Source: Flavobacteriaceae bacterium F08102 (GTDB lineage: Bacteria; Bacteroidota; Bacteroidia; Flavobacteriales; Flavobacteriaceae). Taken from it: DNA of 64,000 nucleotides. The notes beneath the pieces were generated by a model. The model was not told the DNA's origin, made no database searches, and saw nothing but the letters and a program-made list of their open reading frames with translations. How positions within the stretch are numbered: position 1 is the first letter of the stretch; each line of letters begins with the position of its first letter. The stretch covers positions 248,001 through 312,000 of the forward strand of contig JALKAY010000003.1 in assembly GCA_023015935.1 (NCBI GenBank). The letters are read 5' to 3'. Positions 10,263 through 19,980 of the stretch are shown piece after piece. The position numbers and the translations under genes are program-made.

Positions 10263-10900
10263 TTTCAAAACTGAAGAATAAAATTGACACCGATTTTTCA
10301 GGCTTTGTCTTTGGAAAGTTAAGAGCGTATAGATTAATGATTTATTCATTTTTTTGTACTGTATGGAACTATTTTATTTTTCGTTTAAAAGGGGTGAAAA
10401 TTAAACCTAAAGTTAGGTTTTATGGGAAAACCTACGTTCGACGAAGTTTTAATTCAATTATTGATATTGGCCCGGGTTGTACGTTTAGATCAGATAAAAC
10501 CTCTAATTTAATTGGGCTTAATCGTCGTTGTATGATTTCTACGTTTCATGAAGGAGCTATCGTTAAAATTGGAGAAAAATCTGGTTTTAGTGGGACAGTC
10601 ATAGGTGCAGCTCAATCGATACAAATTGGAGAAAATGTGTTGTCGGGTGCAAATGTGCTTATAACTGATTTTGATTGGCATCCTATCGACCCTAAATTAC
10701 GCCATACCAGTGAAGGAGTAAAAAGTGCTCCCGTAGTTATTGAAGACAATGTTTGGTTAGGGATTAATAGTGTTGTTTTAAAAGGAGTCACTATTGGTGA
10801 AAATACAGTTATTGGAGCAAATAGTGTTGTGGTTAAAGATATTCCAGCCAATGTGATAGCCGCTGGAAACCCCTGTCGCGTAATAAAAAAATTAGAGTAA
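10259..10900 (+). CDS. Hexapeptide-repeat acyltransferase (WcaF/CatB-like)
   Basis: A 213-residue left-handed beta-helix acyltransferase. The C-terminal half carries the family signature: SGANVLITDFDWHP with the catalytic histidine, then NVWLGINSVVLKGVTIGENTVIGANSVVVKDIPANVIAAGNPCRVIK. A hydrophobic stretch at residues 25-43 (LMIYSFFCTVWNYFIFRL) may associate with the membrane. It probably O-acetylates a sugar of the repeat unit with acetyl-CoA. The gene starts in a 4-base overlap with GDP-fucose synthase. The acceptor is unknown. Confidence 0.87.
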   Translation: MISKLKNKIDTDFSGFVFGKLRAYRLMIYSFFCTVWNYFIFRLKGVKIKPKVRFYGKTYVRRSFNSIIDIGPGCTFRSDKTSNLIGLNRRCMISTFHEGAIVKIGEKSGFSGTVIGAAQSIQIGENVLSGANVLITDFDWHPIDPKLRHTSEGVKSAPVVIEDNVWLGINSVVLKGVTIGENTVIGANSVVVKDIPANVIAAGNPCRVIKKLE

Positions 10901-10909
10901 AAAGACTTA

Positions 10910-12118
10910 ATGAAAAAAAAGGTTAATATAGTTCATGTTGGACTGTCTGGAATTCCGCATTCAAAAGGTGCAGCAGTCAATCGATGTTTAGCACTATATG
11001 CTATTTTTGGAGAAGACGATTATACTGTCTTAGCCATCAATAATAGAGCCATGCATGCGCCTACAAGCGAAAACAAAAAGACGGTAAAGTCAAATGGTAA
11101 AATTGGGAATTTACAATATTTGTATACAACGCCAACTCCTTTTAGAGCAAATAGTTTTATAAAAAGACGGTATTACAGTTTTATTGGTCGTTGGAATGAA
11201 ATAGTACTCTTGTTTAAACTTGGTTTTAAAAAGAAACTGGATCTAGTTTTCTTTTATCCCGATGGAGATTTTTTTGAATTGATTTTATATCGCTTTATAA
11301 CCAAACTATTTAGAGCAAAATTAATTACCCACTACGTAGAATATAGAACGAGTTTTAATCATTATCATGCCTATGCAAAGTTTAATGATACGTTATTTGA
11401 TAAGTACTTTATGTATTTTACAGATGGCATAATTCCCATTAGTGAATATTTAATTTCATCGGTAAAAAAGAAAAGGCCTAGGCTGCCTATGATAAAAATT
11501 CCACCTTTATCCGACTATAATTTTTTCGATAAAATTGAACCTAAGAAAACGGATCCTTATTTCTTATATGTGGGGAGTGCCTTGTATTTTTCAGCGATAC
11601 AATCCATCTTAGAGGCGTATAAATTGGTAGAAAATGCTACGTGTTATTTGTATCTAGTGGTTCATGGAAATGGGATAGATTCAGTACGTACAGCGGTAAA
11701 TGAACATCCTAAAAAACAACTGATAAAAATAGTGTCAAACTTACCCTATGCAGAATTAGTTGGTTTGTACAAAAGTGCAACCGCCTTATTAATTCCTTTA
11801 AGTGATAGTTTAAAAGATGAAGCTCGGTTTCCTCAAAAAATAGCAGAATATTTAGCATCCAAGAATCCAATAATAACGACCTATTATGGAGAGATAAAAT
11901 ATTATTTTGTCGATCGAGAAAACGCGTTAATTGCTATGGAAAATACAGCTAAATTATTAAGTGAGAAAATGACATTTGTTGTTGATAATTTAGACCAAGC
12001 AAAAGAAATTGGGCTAAATGGATACAAAACTGGGAAGGCATTTTTTGACCAATGGAGTTATAAAGAGAAGCTTATTGATTTTTGTTTAACATTGAGAAAT
12101 AATAGGCAAAAGAACTAG
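10910..12118 (+). CDS. GT-B fold glycosyltransferase
   Basis: A 402-residue protein with a divergent GT4-like pattern. The N-terminus has a GT-B acceptor domain (VNIVHVGLSGIPHSKGAAVNRCLALYAIF). The C-terminal donor domain has YFLYVGSALYF and the motif region ALLIPLSDSLKDEARFPQKIAEYLASKNPIITT, where the acidic residues bind the nucleotide sugar. It ends directly before the start of the next glycosyltransferase (no intergenic base). The specific sugar is not predictable. Confidence in the fold is higher than in the GT4 assignment. Confidence 0.8.
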   Translation: MKKKVNIVHVGLSGIPHSKGAAVNRCLALYAIFGEDDYTVLAINNRAMHAPTSENKKTVKSNGKIGNLQYLYTTPTPFRANSFIKRRYYSFIGRWNEIVLLFKLGFKKKLDLVFFYPDGDFFELILYRFITKLFRAKLITHYVEYRTSFNHYHAYAKFNDTLFDKYFMYFTDGIIPISEYLISSVKKKRPRLPMIKIPPLSDYNFFDKIEPKKTDPYFLYVGSALYFSAIQSILEAYKLVENATCYLYLVVHGNGIDSVRTAVNEHPKKQLIKIVSNLPYAELVGLYKSATALLIPLSDSLKDEARFPQKIAEYLASKNPIITTYYGEIKYYFVDRENALIAMENTAKLLSEKMTFVVDNLDQAKEIGLNGYKTGKAFFDQWSYKEKLIDFCLTLRNNRQKN

Positions 12119-13198
12119 ATGAGAATACTGTTTTATATAGAAAGCCTAAGAGCAGGTGGTAAAGAAAGGCGTTTAGTTGAGCTTATAAAAAGTTTGTCTA
12201 AACAAGCTGATGTTGAAATTGGACTGGTACTCACTACCAAGGAAATCCATTATACTGCTATTTATGAAACAAGAACGAACATTTTTTACACTGAAAGAAA
12301 AGGGATAAAAAAGGATCCAAGGGTTTTTTATAAGTTTTATAAAGTTGCAAAAAAATTTAACCCCGATGTAATTCACGTTTGGGGAAATATGGTAGCAATT
12401 TATGCAATTCCAACAAAATTGTTGTTAAGTGTTCCTATGATAAATAGCCAAATTACTTCTGTCCCAATGAAGGTGTCAAAATCTCTGTTAGGGCATACCA
12501 TACCCTTTAAATTTTCAGATTTAATTATTGCAAACACGCAGGCTGGATTGAATGCGTTTAAGGCTCCAAGCGATAAAAGTATGGTCATTTATAATGGTTT
12601 CGATTTTACAAGAATTAATGGGTTGAAAAATCCAGACAGATTAAAAGAAGAATTACAGATTAAAACCAAATATGTAGTGGGAATGGTCGCAACAATTTAT
12701 GAAAAGAAGGATTATGATTCTTATGTAAAAGCGGCTGTAATCATTTTGAAACAACGTTTAGATGTTACTTTTTTATGTATTGGAGAGGGAGAAACGCATG
12801 CATTGGAATCTTTAATACCTAAAGCATTTAAAAATCATATTAGGTTTTTGGGAAAAATATCAGATACGGAGTCATACATGAATATGTGTGATATTGGAAT
12901 TCTCGCAACATTTACAGAAGGAATATCCAATGCTTTATTAGAGTTTATGGCATTAAAAAAACCAGTTATTGGGACAGGGGTTGGAGGAACTGTTGAATTA
13001 TTAACCGGTGAAAATGGAATTTTATTACCCGCAAAACAGCCAGAAAAGCTTGCCGTTGAAATTAATGGATTTTTAGAGGATGCTGGAAAACGAAAAACTT
13101 TTGGTCAAAAAGCGTTTGAAACAGTAGGTCAGAAATTTAATGTGTTAGATAAAGTGAATGAGTATAGATCTGTATATGATCGTATACGTAATGTGTAA
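12119..13198 (+). CDS. GT4 family glycosyltransferase
   Basis: A 359-residue retaining GT-B glycosyltransferase. It starts with the glycine-rich acceptor-domain loop (ESLRAGGKERRLVELIKSL). The donor domain has VVGMVATIYEKKDYDSYVKAAVIIL, FLCIGEGETHALES and the EX7E region GILATFTEGISNALLEFMALKKPVIGTGVGGTVELL. All key GT4 landmarks are present and the length is typical. It works in the cytoplasm in repeat-unit assembly, between two other glycosyltransferase genes of the operon. Confidence 0.9.
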   Translation: MRILFYIESLRAGGKERRLVELIKSLSKQADVEIGLVLTTKEIHYTAIYETRTNIFYTERKGIKKDPRVFYKFYKVAKKFNPDVIHVWGNMVAIYAIPTKLLLSVPMINSQITSVPMKVSKSLLGHTIPFKFSDLIIANTQAGLNAFKAPSDKSMVIYNGFDFTRINGLKNPDRLKEELQIKTKYVVGMVATIYEKKDYDSYVKAAVIILKQRLDVTFLCIGEGETHALESLIPKAFKNHIRFLGKISDTESYMNMCDIGILATFTEGISNALLEFMALKKPVIGTGVGGTVELLTGENGILLPAKQPEKLAVEINGFLEDAGKRKTFGQKAFETVGQKFNVLDKVNEYRSVYDRIRNV

Positions 13199-13209
13199 AT
13201 AAAAAGGAA

Positions 13210-14148
13210 ATGAAGGTATTATTTGTAAGTAGTGGTAATTCACATCAGAAGGATGGTATTGTTACCTTTATTAAAAGTCAAGGATTATCCTTGAGAAAAG
13301 AAGGGGTTGACCTTGATTTTTATCCTGTTAAAGGTCATGGATTTAAAGGATATTTTAAACATATAAAAAGTCTTCGAAAACACGTAAAAGAGCATAAATA
13401 TGATATAATTCACGCTCATTATGGGTTAATTGGATTTTTATGTATCCTCTCTTTTTTGCGAACCCCTATGGTTCTTTCGGTTATGGGAGATGATGCCTAT
13501 GGTGATTTTAATTCAAAGGGAAAAAGAGTTTGGTCGAGTTATTTTGGAATGTTTTTGACCCAAATAGCCTTGTTGTTTTCTAAACAAATCATTGTAAAAT
13601 CTAAAAACATATTAAACGTAATTCCGTATAAAAAAAAGGCTCACATCATTCCTAATGGCGTTGATTTTGAGCAATTTAAACCCTTTAATAATGAGTTGGC
13701 TAAAAATAAACTTTTGTATCTCGCTGATATAACTAATCCGAGAAAGAATTATCAACTCTTAGAATCTGCTTTGGCCATATTGAACGATAAAGAATTGACC
13801 TTAGTAAATCCTTTTCCGATTAGTCACGATGAATTTCCACAATATTTAAATGATAGTAGTGTTTTTATATTGACCTCGTACAATGAGGGGTCACCTAACG
13901 TAATAAAAGAGGCTATGGCTTGCAATATTCCTATTGTCTCTACAGATGTAGGTGATGTTAAAGAAGTCATTGGAAATACAGAAGGTTGTTATTTATGCTC
14001 CTTTGATGCACAGGACTTGGCTGAAAAAATTCGATTGGCTTTGGCGTTTGGAAAACGAACCAATGGACGTGTTGATATCAGTCATTTAGAAGCAGGAGTT
14101 GTGGCGAAAAAAATCAAGAAAATTTATCAATCAATACTGGAAAACTAA
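13210..14148 (+). CDS. GT4 family glycosyltransferase (short)
   Basis: A 312-residue GT4-like enzyme, somewhat shorter than the usual 350-400. The N-terminus (KVLFVSSGNSHQKDGIVTFIKSQGLSLRKEGVDLDFYPVKG) and the IIHAHYGLIG motif mark the acceptor domain. IIPNGVDFEQFKP and SVFILTSYNEGSPNVIKEAMACNIPIVSTDVGDVKEVI give the donor site with both glutamates. Its TAA stop shares one base with the ATG of asnB (TAATG), suggesting translational coupling. The sugar donor is unknown. Confidence 0.9.
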   Translation: MKVLFVSSGNSHQKDGIVTFIKSQGLSLRKEGVDLDFYPVKGHGFKGYFKHIKSLRKHVKEHKYDIIHAHYGLIGFLCILSFLRTPMVLSVMGDDAYGDFNSKGKRVWSSYFGMFLTQIALLFSKQIIVKSKNILNVIPYKKKAHIIPNGVDFEQFKPFNNELAKNKLLYLADITNPRKNYQLLESALAILNDKELTLVNPFPISHDEFPQYLNDSSVFILTSYNEGSPNVIKEAMACNIPIVSTDVGDVKEVIGNTEGCYLCSFDAQDLAEKIRLALAFGKRTNGRVDISHLEAGVVAKKIKKIYQSILEN

Positions 14149-15974
14149 TGTGTGGAATAGCTGGAATAATCAATTTTAACGACCAAAAGGTCTCTGAAAA
14201 AGAGGTGCGGTTGATGATGTCTAAGATGAAACATCGTGGTCCTGATGATGAGGGAATTTATTTGAAGGATGCGATTGGATTAGGTTTTGTTAGATTGAGT
14301 ATCTTGGATTTAAGTCCTGCAGGTCATCAACCTATGTTCAGTGATGATTCGTCATTGGTAATGATCTTTAATGGTGAGGTTTTTAATTATGTTGAAATAA
14401 AAGAAGAATTACAAGATAAATATACCTTTCACACGGGTACGGACACCGAAGTTATCCTTAAAGCATATCAAGAATGGGGAGCAGCCTGTTTAGATAAGTT
14501 AAATGGAATGTTTGCCTTTGTAATTTACAATACGTTAACGAAGGAGATTTTTGCAGCTAGGGATCGATTTGGGATTAAGCCATTTTATTATTACCAAGAT
14601 GAAAATCGCTTTATTTTCGCATCGGAAATTAAATCCATTTTACCCTTATTACCAGCGAAAGAACCGAATGACCCAATTATTCTAGATTATTTACTATACA
14701 ACCGAACTGATCATACCGAACAAACTTTTTTTAAGGGAATTTTTAAAATGCAGCACGGTACATACGCACGCATTAAAAATAGATCGGTTGATTTTAAACG
14801 ATGGTATGTGTTAAAGGATAAAATTCGTAATCAAAAAGAATTAACACCTACAGCGTATAGAGCCTTATTTAACGATTCCTTAAAATTGCGATTAAGAGCA
14901 GATGTACCTATTGGAGTCTCTTTGAGTGGGGGGATCGATTCTTCCTCGATTGTGACTGCCTTAATAAACGATTTTGACTTAAAAGAACTCAGCACATTTT
15001 CGGCAGTGTATGGAAAAGATGAGCCAACGGATGAAAGCGAATATATTGATGAGTTTAAATCCATGGTGAAGCATATGTATTATACTTCACCCGGTGCAGA
15101 TGATTTCTATAATGATTTTGAAACTTTTATTGATGCACACAATGAACCTGTACCAGACATAGGGCCTTATGCCCAATTCAAAGTAATGGAATTGGCTTCA
15201 AAGCACGTTACAGTAACCTTAGATGGACAAGGTGCCGATGAACAATTAGCGGGGTATCACTATTTTTTTGGTAGTTATTATAAGGAACTGTTAAAGAAAT
15301 TAAAATTTGGACGGTTTTTCCTTGAGAATATTGATTATTTTAAAAAGCATAAATCACCTACGGCTTTAAAGTATATGCTCTATTATTTCTTGCCAGATAA
15401 AATGCAAAGTAAGTTAAATAGCCAGCATTTTCCATCTATTAACAAATCATTTATTCATAAATACGCGGGGAATAATTCAATTAATAAAATGCTTTATGCT
15501 CCTAAGGACTTGACAGATTCTTTGATTCAGCATTTTGAATATAAATTAGAACATCTTTTGAGATGGGAAGATTTAAACAGCATGCATTTTTCAATTGAAT
15601 CGAGAGTGCCATTTTTAGATTATAGGTTGGTAGAAGCAACCATAGCGACCCCTTCTAAATCGAAAATTTACAAAGGAGAAACGAAACATATTTTGCGAGA
15701 AGCGTTGAAAGATATTTTGCCCGAAAAAATAACTCAGCGAAAAGATAAAAAAGGATTTACCAATCCGAGAGCTAAATGGTTTAGAACAGAAAAATTTAAA
15801 TCGTATATAGATACGATGTTGGCCTCGGATAGTTTTGCTTCTAGACCGTATTTTGATGTTGAAGTGGCAAAGACTCAATATCAAAAACATTTAAATAGAG
15901 AGGGCGATTATTCAAAGGAAATCTGGAAATGGATTAACCTTGAAATATGGCTGAGAAAATTTATTGATAATTAA
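14148..15974 (+). CDS. asnB: Asparagine synthase (glutamine-hydrolysing) family amidotransferase
   Basis: A 608-residue class II amidotransferase. The start MCGIAGIINF gives the catalytic Cys2 after Met removal. The glutaminase domain contains MKHRGPDDEG, FNGEVFNY and TDTEVILKAYQEWG. The synthetase domain has the PP-loop VSLSGGIDSSSIV (about residue 260) and ends with ESRVPFLDYRLVE. AsnB-type enzymes make asparagine or, in exopolysaccharide loci, are thought to amidate other carboxylates. Here it lies between a glycosyltransferase and a FemAB-like gene, so a polysaccharide-linked role is likely but not proven. Confidence 0.9.
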   Translation: MCGIAGIINFNDQKVSEKEVRLMMSKMKHRGPDDEGIYLKDAIGLGFVRLSILDLSPAGHQPMFSDDSSLVMIFNGEVFNYVEIKEELQDKYTFHTGTDTEVILKAYQEWGAACLDKLNGMFAFVIYNTLTKEIFAARDRFGIKPFYYYQDENRFIFASEIKSILPLLPAKEPNDPIILDYLLYNRTDHTEQTFFKGIFKMQHGTYARIKNRSVDFKRWYVLKDKIRNQKELTPTAYRALFNDSLKLRLRADVPIGVSLSGGIDSSSIVTALINDFDLKELSTFSAVYGKDEPTDESEYIDEFKSMVKHMYYTSPGADDFYNDFETFIDAHNEPVPDIGPYAQFKVMELASKHVTVTLDGQGADEQLAGYHYFFGSYYKELLKKLKFGRFFLENIDYFKKHKSPTALKYMLYYFLPDKMQSKLNSQHFPSINKSFIHKYAGNNSINKMLYAPKDLTDSLIQHFEYKLEHLLRWEDLNSMHFSIESRVPFLDYRLVEATIATPSKSKIYKGETKHILREALKDILPEKITQRKDKKGFTNPRAKWFRTEKFKSYIDTMLASDSFASRPYFDVEVAKTQYQKHLNREGDYSKEIWKWINLEIWLRKFIDN

Positions 15975-16001
15975 AATAGCCAAAAAGTTTAAACTTAGTT
16001 G

Positions 16002-18062
16002 ATGACAGAATACAATATATTACATAAAAATGATGCCTTGAAGCTCCTGGATACAGCAAATCTCGATGGCTATTATGGACTTAGTTTTTTTCAAACAAGA
16101 GAAGGCCTTGGGTTTTTTGAATCTACAAACAAAGAGACTTTTAGTGTTGCGCTGATGAAAGGGAAACAGTTAATAGGTATAATTTCTGGAGTCATTGATA
16201 AGGAAAATGGGATAAAATCTTATGTTTCTCGAAGAGGAATTATTTATGGGGGGCCTGTATTGAGTTCTTCAATTTCTGCGGATGAAGTTGGGATGTTGTT
16301 AGATGCCTTGATTCAAAAAATTAAAAAGAAGGTAATCTATATTGAAACAAGAAATTTCTTCAACTACGATCAATTTAAAACCATTTTTAAAGAGCGGAAT
16401 TTCATTTATAATGCCCACTTAAATTTTCACTTAGCGACAAAAAGTGAAGAAGTTGTTCGAAAAAATATTAGCAAAAGTAAATTAAGGTATATTAAGCGAA
16501 GTTTAAAGGAAGGCGCTGAAATAGTTATTGCCGAGCATCGTGAAGAGATTGTTGCTTATTACGGTATTCTCCATAATTTATACAAGACTAAAGTTAAAAC
16601 ACCGCTACCTGACATTGATTTTTTTATAAAATTATTTGAGCAAAAATCAGTTAAGTTTATTTTAATTAAATTCAAGGACGAGATTTTGGGAGGGATCGTC
16701 TGTGCACTCTTTCCTAAAAGAGCTGTATACGAATGGTTCGTATGTGGAGAAGACCGAAAGTATAAAAATATTTATCCGAGTATTTTAGCTACTTGGGCAG
16801 GAATTGAATATGCATTTAAAAACGGCTATGAATATTTCGATTTTATGGGGGCAGGTAAGCCCGATGAAGAATATGGCGTTCGAGATTTTAAAAAATCATT
16901 TGGTGGAGAGTTAATAGAAAACGGAAGGTTTTTATATATTGCGAAGCCAAGGCTGTACAAATTAGGTAAAATTGCAGTTACTTTATTAAAGAAATCAACC
17001 AATTTTAAATTGAATACATCTAGTTTTAAACAGACGGATAAACCGATGGTTTCAAATCCGTCTTCTTTTAAAATTATTGACAATGTCAATGATATTGAAA
17101 GATCGGAATGGACTGAATTAAATAAAAATGCTGAAAATGGAACTGTTTTTCAATCACCAGAAATGTTTGATTTTTGGGGAACACAAAAAAATTCAAAACC
17201 ATTTATATGTGCAATAACGAATGAACAAGGTAACTTAATGGGACTTTGTTCCGGAGTTTTTATGTCAACCGGTAAGGGACTTAAAAAGGCAGTAAGTAGA
17301 AGGGCTATCGTATATGGAGGTCCAATTTTCAAAGAAGGTATAGCTAAAAAGGAGGTTGCTGAACAATTATTATCCGTGCTTCAGAAGTACGTAAAGAGAA
17401 AAGCCATCTATCTTGAAATTAGAAATTCGACGAGCTATGCAACCGTTAAAGATGTTTTTGAAAAAGATTTTAACTATATCCCCTATCAAAATTTTCTCAT
17501 AAATTTAGAGAGTGAAGAGGAGGTCTTTGCCAAATTTACTTCTGAAAAAAGAAGGCAGATACGAAGAGCATTACGCGAAGGCTGTGAAATTTCTTATGAA
17601 AATAGTGAAGAGAATGTACAGGGAGTGTATAGCGTACTTGCCAAAACATATAAAGAAAAAGTTAAAAAACCATTGCCAGAGATTCATTTTTTTAAGGAGT
17701 TGATACGTCAAGATTTCGCAAATATTATTGCGGTAATGTATCATGGTGAAATAATTGGTGGAGGTTTCTTTCTTTATAATGATAAAACAATCTATGACTG
17801 GTACCGATGTGGGAATGACATAACATTTAAACATCAATATCCAAGTACCTTGACTGCTTGGGGAGTCATGCTTTACGGATTGAATGCAAATATGAAGCAA
17901 TTCGATTTTATGGGGGCAGGTATTCGAGGTGAAGAATATGGTGTGAGAAAGTTTAAAGCGCAATTTGGAGGTGAGTTGGTAGAGTATGGGCGATATATGC
18001 AAATATTAAATCCTGTCCTTTATAAAATTGGGGTTTTTGGATTGAAATATTTGAAAAAATAA
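16002..18062 (+). CDS. Tandem FemAB/GNAT-like aminoacyltransferase (internal duplication)
   Basis: A 686-residue protein made of two homologous halves joined by a Ser/Thr-rich linker near residues 330-350. Half 1 has SRRGIIYGGPVLSS, YIETRNF and FDFMGAGKPDEEYGVRDFK; half 2 repeats these as SRRAIVYGGPIFKE, YLEIRNS and FDFMGAGIRGEEYGVRKFK, about 353 residues later. This pattern fits FemAB-related acyl/aminoacyltransferases, including those found with exopolysaccharide loci. FemA/B/X enzymes move amino acids from aminoacyl-tRNA to peptidoglycan precursors. The ATG at 16002 is preferred to a TTG at 15999. Each half alone would match one family member in length. Confidence 0.85.
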   Translation: MTEYNILHKNDALKLLDTANLDGYYGLSFFQTREGLGFFESTNKETFSVALMKGKQLIGIISGVIDKENGIKSYVSRRGIIYGGPVLSSSISADEVGMLLDALIQKIKKKVIYIETRNFFNYDQFKTIFKERNFIYNAHLNFHLATKSEEVVRKNISKSKLRYIKRSLKEGAEIVIAEHREEIVAYYGILHNLYKTKVKTPLPDIDFFIKLFEQKSVKFILIKFKDEILGGIVCALFPKRAVYEWFVCGEDRKYKNIYPSILATWAGIEYAFKNGYEYFDFMGAGKPDEEYGVRDFKKSFGGELIENGRFLYIAKPRLYKLGKIAVTLLKKSTNFKLNTSSFKQTDKPMVSNPSSFKIIDNVNDIERSEWTELNKNAENGTVFQSPEMFDFWGTQKNSKPFICAITNEQGNLMGLCSGVFMSTGKGLKKAVSRRAIVYGGPIFKEGIAKKEVAEQLLSVLQKYVKRKAIYLEIRNSTSYATVKDVFEKDFNYIPYQNFLINLESEEEVFAKFTSEKRRQIRRALREGCEISYENSEENVQGVYSVLAKTYKEKVKKPLPEIHFFKELIRQDFANIIAVMYHGEIIGGGFFLYNDKTIYDWYRCGNDITFKHQYPSTLTAWGVMLYGLNANMKQFDFMGAGIRGEEYGVRKFKAQFGGELVEYGRYMQILNPVLYKIGVFGLKYLKK

Positions 18063-18069
18063 AAAACGT

Positions 18070-19140
18070 ATGAAAATTTTAATTGATATAGGACATCCTG
18101 CACATGTACACATTTTCAAACATTTTACACGGGAAATGCAAAAGAACAATCATGAGGTTCTTTTTACATGCCGAGAGAAGGAGTTTGAGATTGACTTGCT
18201 AAGGGCAGAAGGCTTTAGGTTTATATCATTTGGGAAAAAATACAAATCCTTATTCGGTAAGATTTTAGGATTACTTGTGTTTAATCTAAAAATGTTAAAA
18301 GCAGCTTTAAAATTTAAGCCAGATGTATTTCTAAGTGCTGGTTCTATGTATGCGGCTCAAGTAGCATGGTTACTTAGAAAACCACATATTTCCATGGAAG
18401 ATACTGGAAATATGGAACAAATAAAATTGTATTTACCATTTTCAAAAGTTGTGTTTACACCTTATGAAATTCCAGAACAATTGGGAAAAAAACAATTTAG
18501 ATATCACTCGTATCACGAACTATGTTATTTGAGCCCTCCTTATTTCACACCGAATGAGGATATTTATAGTTTTTTAGAAATTCCTAGAGATCAAAAATTT
18601 GCAATTTTAAGATTTGTTTCTTGGGATGCAACACATGATGTAGGACAAGGAGGATTTACAGCTGAGCACAAAGACCAAATTGTTGAATATCTGTCTAAGA
18701 ATTATGCATTGTTTATTTCGTCAGAAGGAGATGTGCCAGATCGATATAAAAAATATTTATTCAAAATTCCACCAGATAAAATGCACGATGCGATGGCATT
18801 TGCCAGTTTGGTGGTTAGTGAAGGAGCAACCATGGCATCAGAAGCAGGCGTTTTAGGAACACCTTCCATTTATGTAAATTCATTAGTGAGGTGTTATAAT
18901 GAAGATCAAGAAAAGTACGGATTGGTTTTTAATTTTCAGTCAAGTGAAGGAGTGTTGGCTAAAATTAAGGCTATTCAGGAAATTGAAGATGTTGAAGAGG
19001 TATTTGAAAAACGTAGGCAAAACATGCTTGCTGATAAAATTGATTTTACCTCCTTTTTACTTTGGTTTGTACAAGAGTATCCAGCGAGTCAAAAGATTAT
19101 TTTTGACGATCCTGCGTATCAAGAACGATTTAAATTTTAA
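18070..19140 (+). CDS. DUF354 family GT-B-like protein
   Basis: A 356-residue protein starting MKILIDIGHPAHVHIFKHF, the hallmark of DUF354, a family related in fold to UDP-GlcNAc 2-epimerases and GT-B glycosyltransferases. Further landmarks are FLSAGSMYAAQVAWLLRKPHISMEDT and the late VVSEGATMASEAGVLGTPSIYVN, which corresponds to the nucleotide-sugar site of that fold. The reaction is unknown. It lies 7 bases after the FemAB-like gene and 2 bases before the deacetylase gene, so it probably acts in the same modification step or on the same sugar. Confidence 0.85.
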   Translation: MKILIDIGHPAHVHIFKHFTREMQKNNHEVLFTCREKEFEIDLLRAEGFRFISFGKKYKSLFGKILGLLVFNLKMLKAALKFKPDVFLSAGSMYAAQVAWLLRKPHISMEDTGNMEQIKLYLPFSKVVFTPYEIPEQLGKKQFRYHSYHELCYLSPPYFTPNEDIYSFLEIPRDQKFAILRFVSWDATHDVGQGGFTAEHKDQIVEYLSKNYALFISSEGDVPDRYKKYLFKIPPDKMHDAMAFASLVVSEGATMASEAGVLGTPSIYVNSLVRCYNEDQEKYGLVFNFQSSEGVLAKIKAIQEIEDVEEVFEKRRQNMLADKIDFTSFLLWFVQEYPASQKIIFDDPAYQERFKF

Positions 19141-19142
19141 GA

Positions 19143-19895
19143 ATGGACTTTACGGTAAAGATTTATAAAGAATTATTAAAGGCATTGCAAGAAAAAGAAT
19201 ATGTGTTTCAAACCTTCGAAGAATTTATACGCAATCCTGCTGAAAAAAGTATAGTGCTTCGTCATGACGTTGATTTGCTTCCATACAATTCGCTTCGGTT
19301 TGCAGAAATTCAGGCAGAAAATTATATAAAAGGCGTGTATTATTTTAGAGCAGTACCTGAAAGTTGGGATGAAGAAGTGATTCTTAAGATTAAAGAATTA
19401 GGCCATGAAATAGGATATCATTATGAGTGTATAACTACGTGTAAGGGAAACATGGAGGCGAGTATAAAAGATTTTAATGAAAATTTACAAGCGCTTAGAA
19501 AATTGGCTCCTGTTTCTACCATTTGTATGCACGGAAGTCCTGCGTCAAAATACGATTCGAAAGACTTATGGATTGATCATAGTTATCGCGATTTCGGAAT
19601 AATTGCCGAACCGTATTTTGATGTTGATTTTAAAAAAGTTTTTTATTTAACAGATACAGGCAGAAGATGGGATGGGCATAAAGTGAGTGTTCGTGATCGT
19701 GTTGAGAGTGGGTTTGATTTATCGTTTCATTCAACCAAAAATATTATAGCGTATCTAAAGACGAATGAGCTTCCTAACCAAATTATGTTTACCTTTCATC
19801 CACAACGGTGGAATGATAATGTTTATAGATGGACAAAAGAGTTAATTCTTCAGAATATTAAGAATGTGGTAAAGAAAGTTCTATACGTTAAATAA
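19143..19895 (+). CDS. Polysaccharide deacetylase-like (NodB-type) protein
   Basis: A 250-residue protein with carbohydrate esterase family 4 style motifs: SIVLRHDVDLLPYNS (metal-binding HD), GHEIGYHYE (His pair), ICMHGSPASKYD and FTFHPQRW near the end. It has no signal peptide, so it may act on a cytoplasmic, nucleotide- or lipid-linked sugar rather than on the finished polymer. Such proteins remove N-acetyl groups. As the last gene of the run, after FemAB-like and DUF354 genes, it could expose an amine for acylation; this link is inferred. Confidence 0.8.
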   Translation: MDFTVKIYKELLKALQEKEYVFQTFEEFIRNPAEKSIVLRHDVDLLPYNSLRFAEIQAENYIKGVYYFRAVPESWDEEVILKIKELGHEIGYHYECITTCKGNMEASIKDFNENLQALRKLAPVSTICMHGSPASKYDSKDLWIDHSYRDFGIIAEPYFDVDFKKVFYLTDTGRRWDGHKVSVRDRVESGFDLSFHSTKNIIAYLKTNELPNQIMFTFHPQRWNDNVYRWTKELILQNIKNVVKKVLYVK

Positions 19896-19948
19896 CAGGT
19901 TATTGGAAAGCACACATTGTTTTTATCACCTTATTTAGAATGAATTAA

Positions 19949-19980
19949 TTTGGTTTTGAATCAAATAATTCGTACGTTTG
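19949..19980 (+). promoter_or_regulatory. Promoter upstream of the sugar transferase
   Basis: TTTG at 19949-19952 and TACGTTTG at 19973-19980 are separated by 20 bases, matching the Bacteroidota housekeeping consensus (-33 TTTG, -7 TAnnTTTG). It lies after the last gene of the long operon and would give a leader of about 260 bases before the sugar transferase start. Confidence 0.6.
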
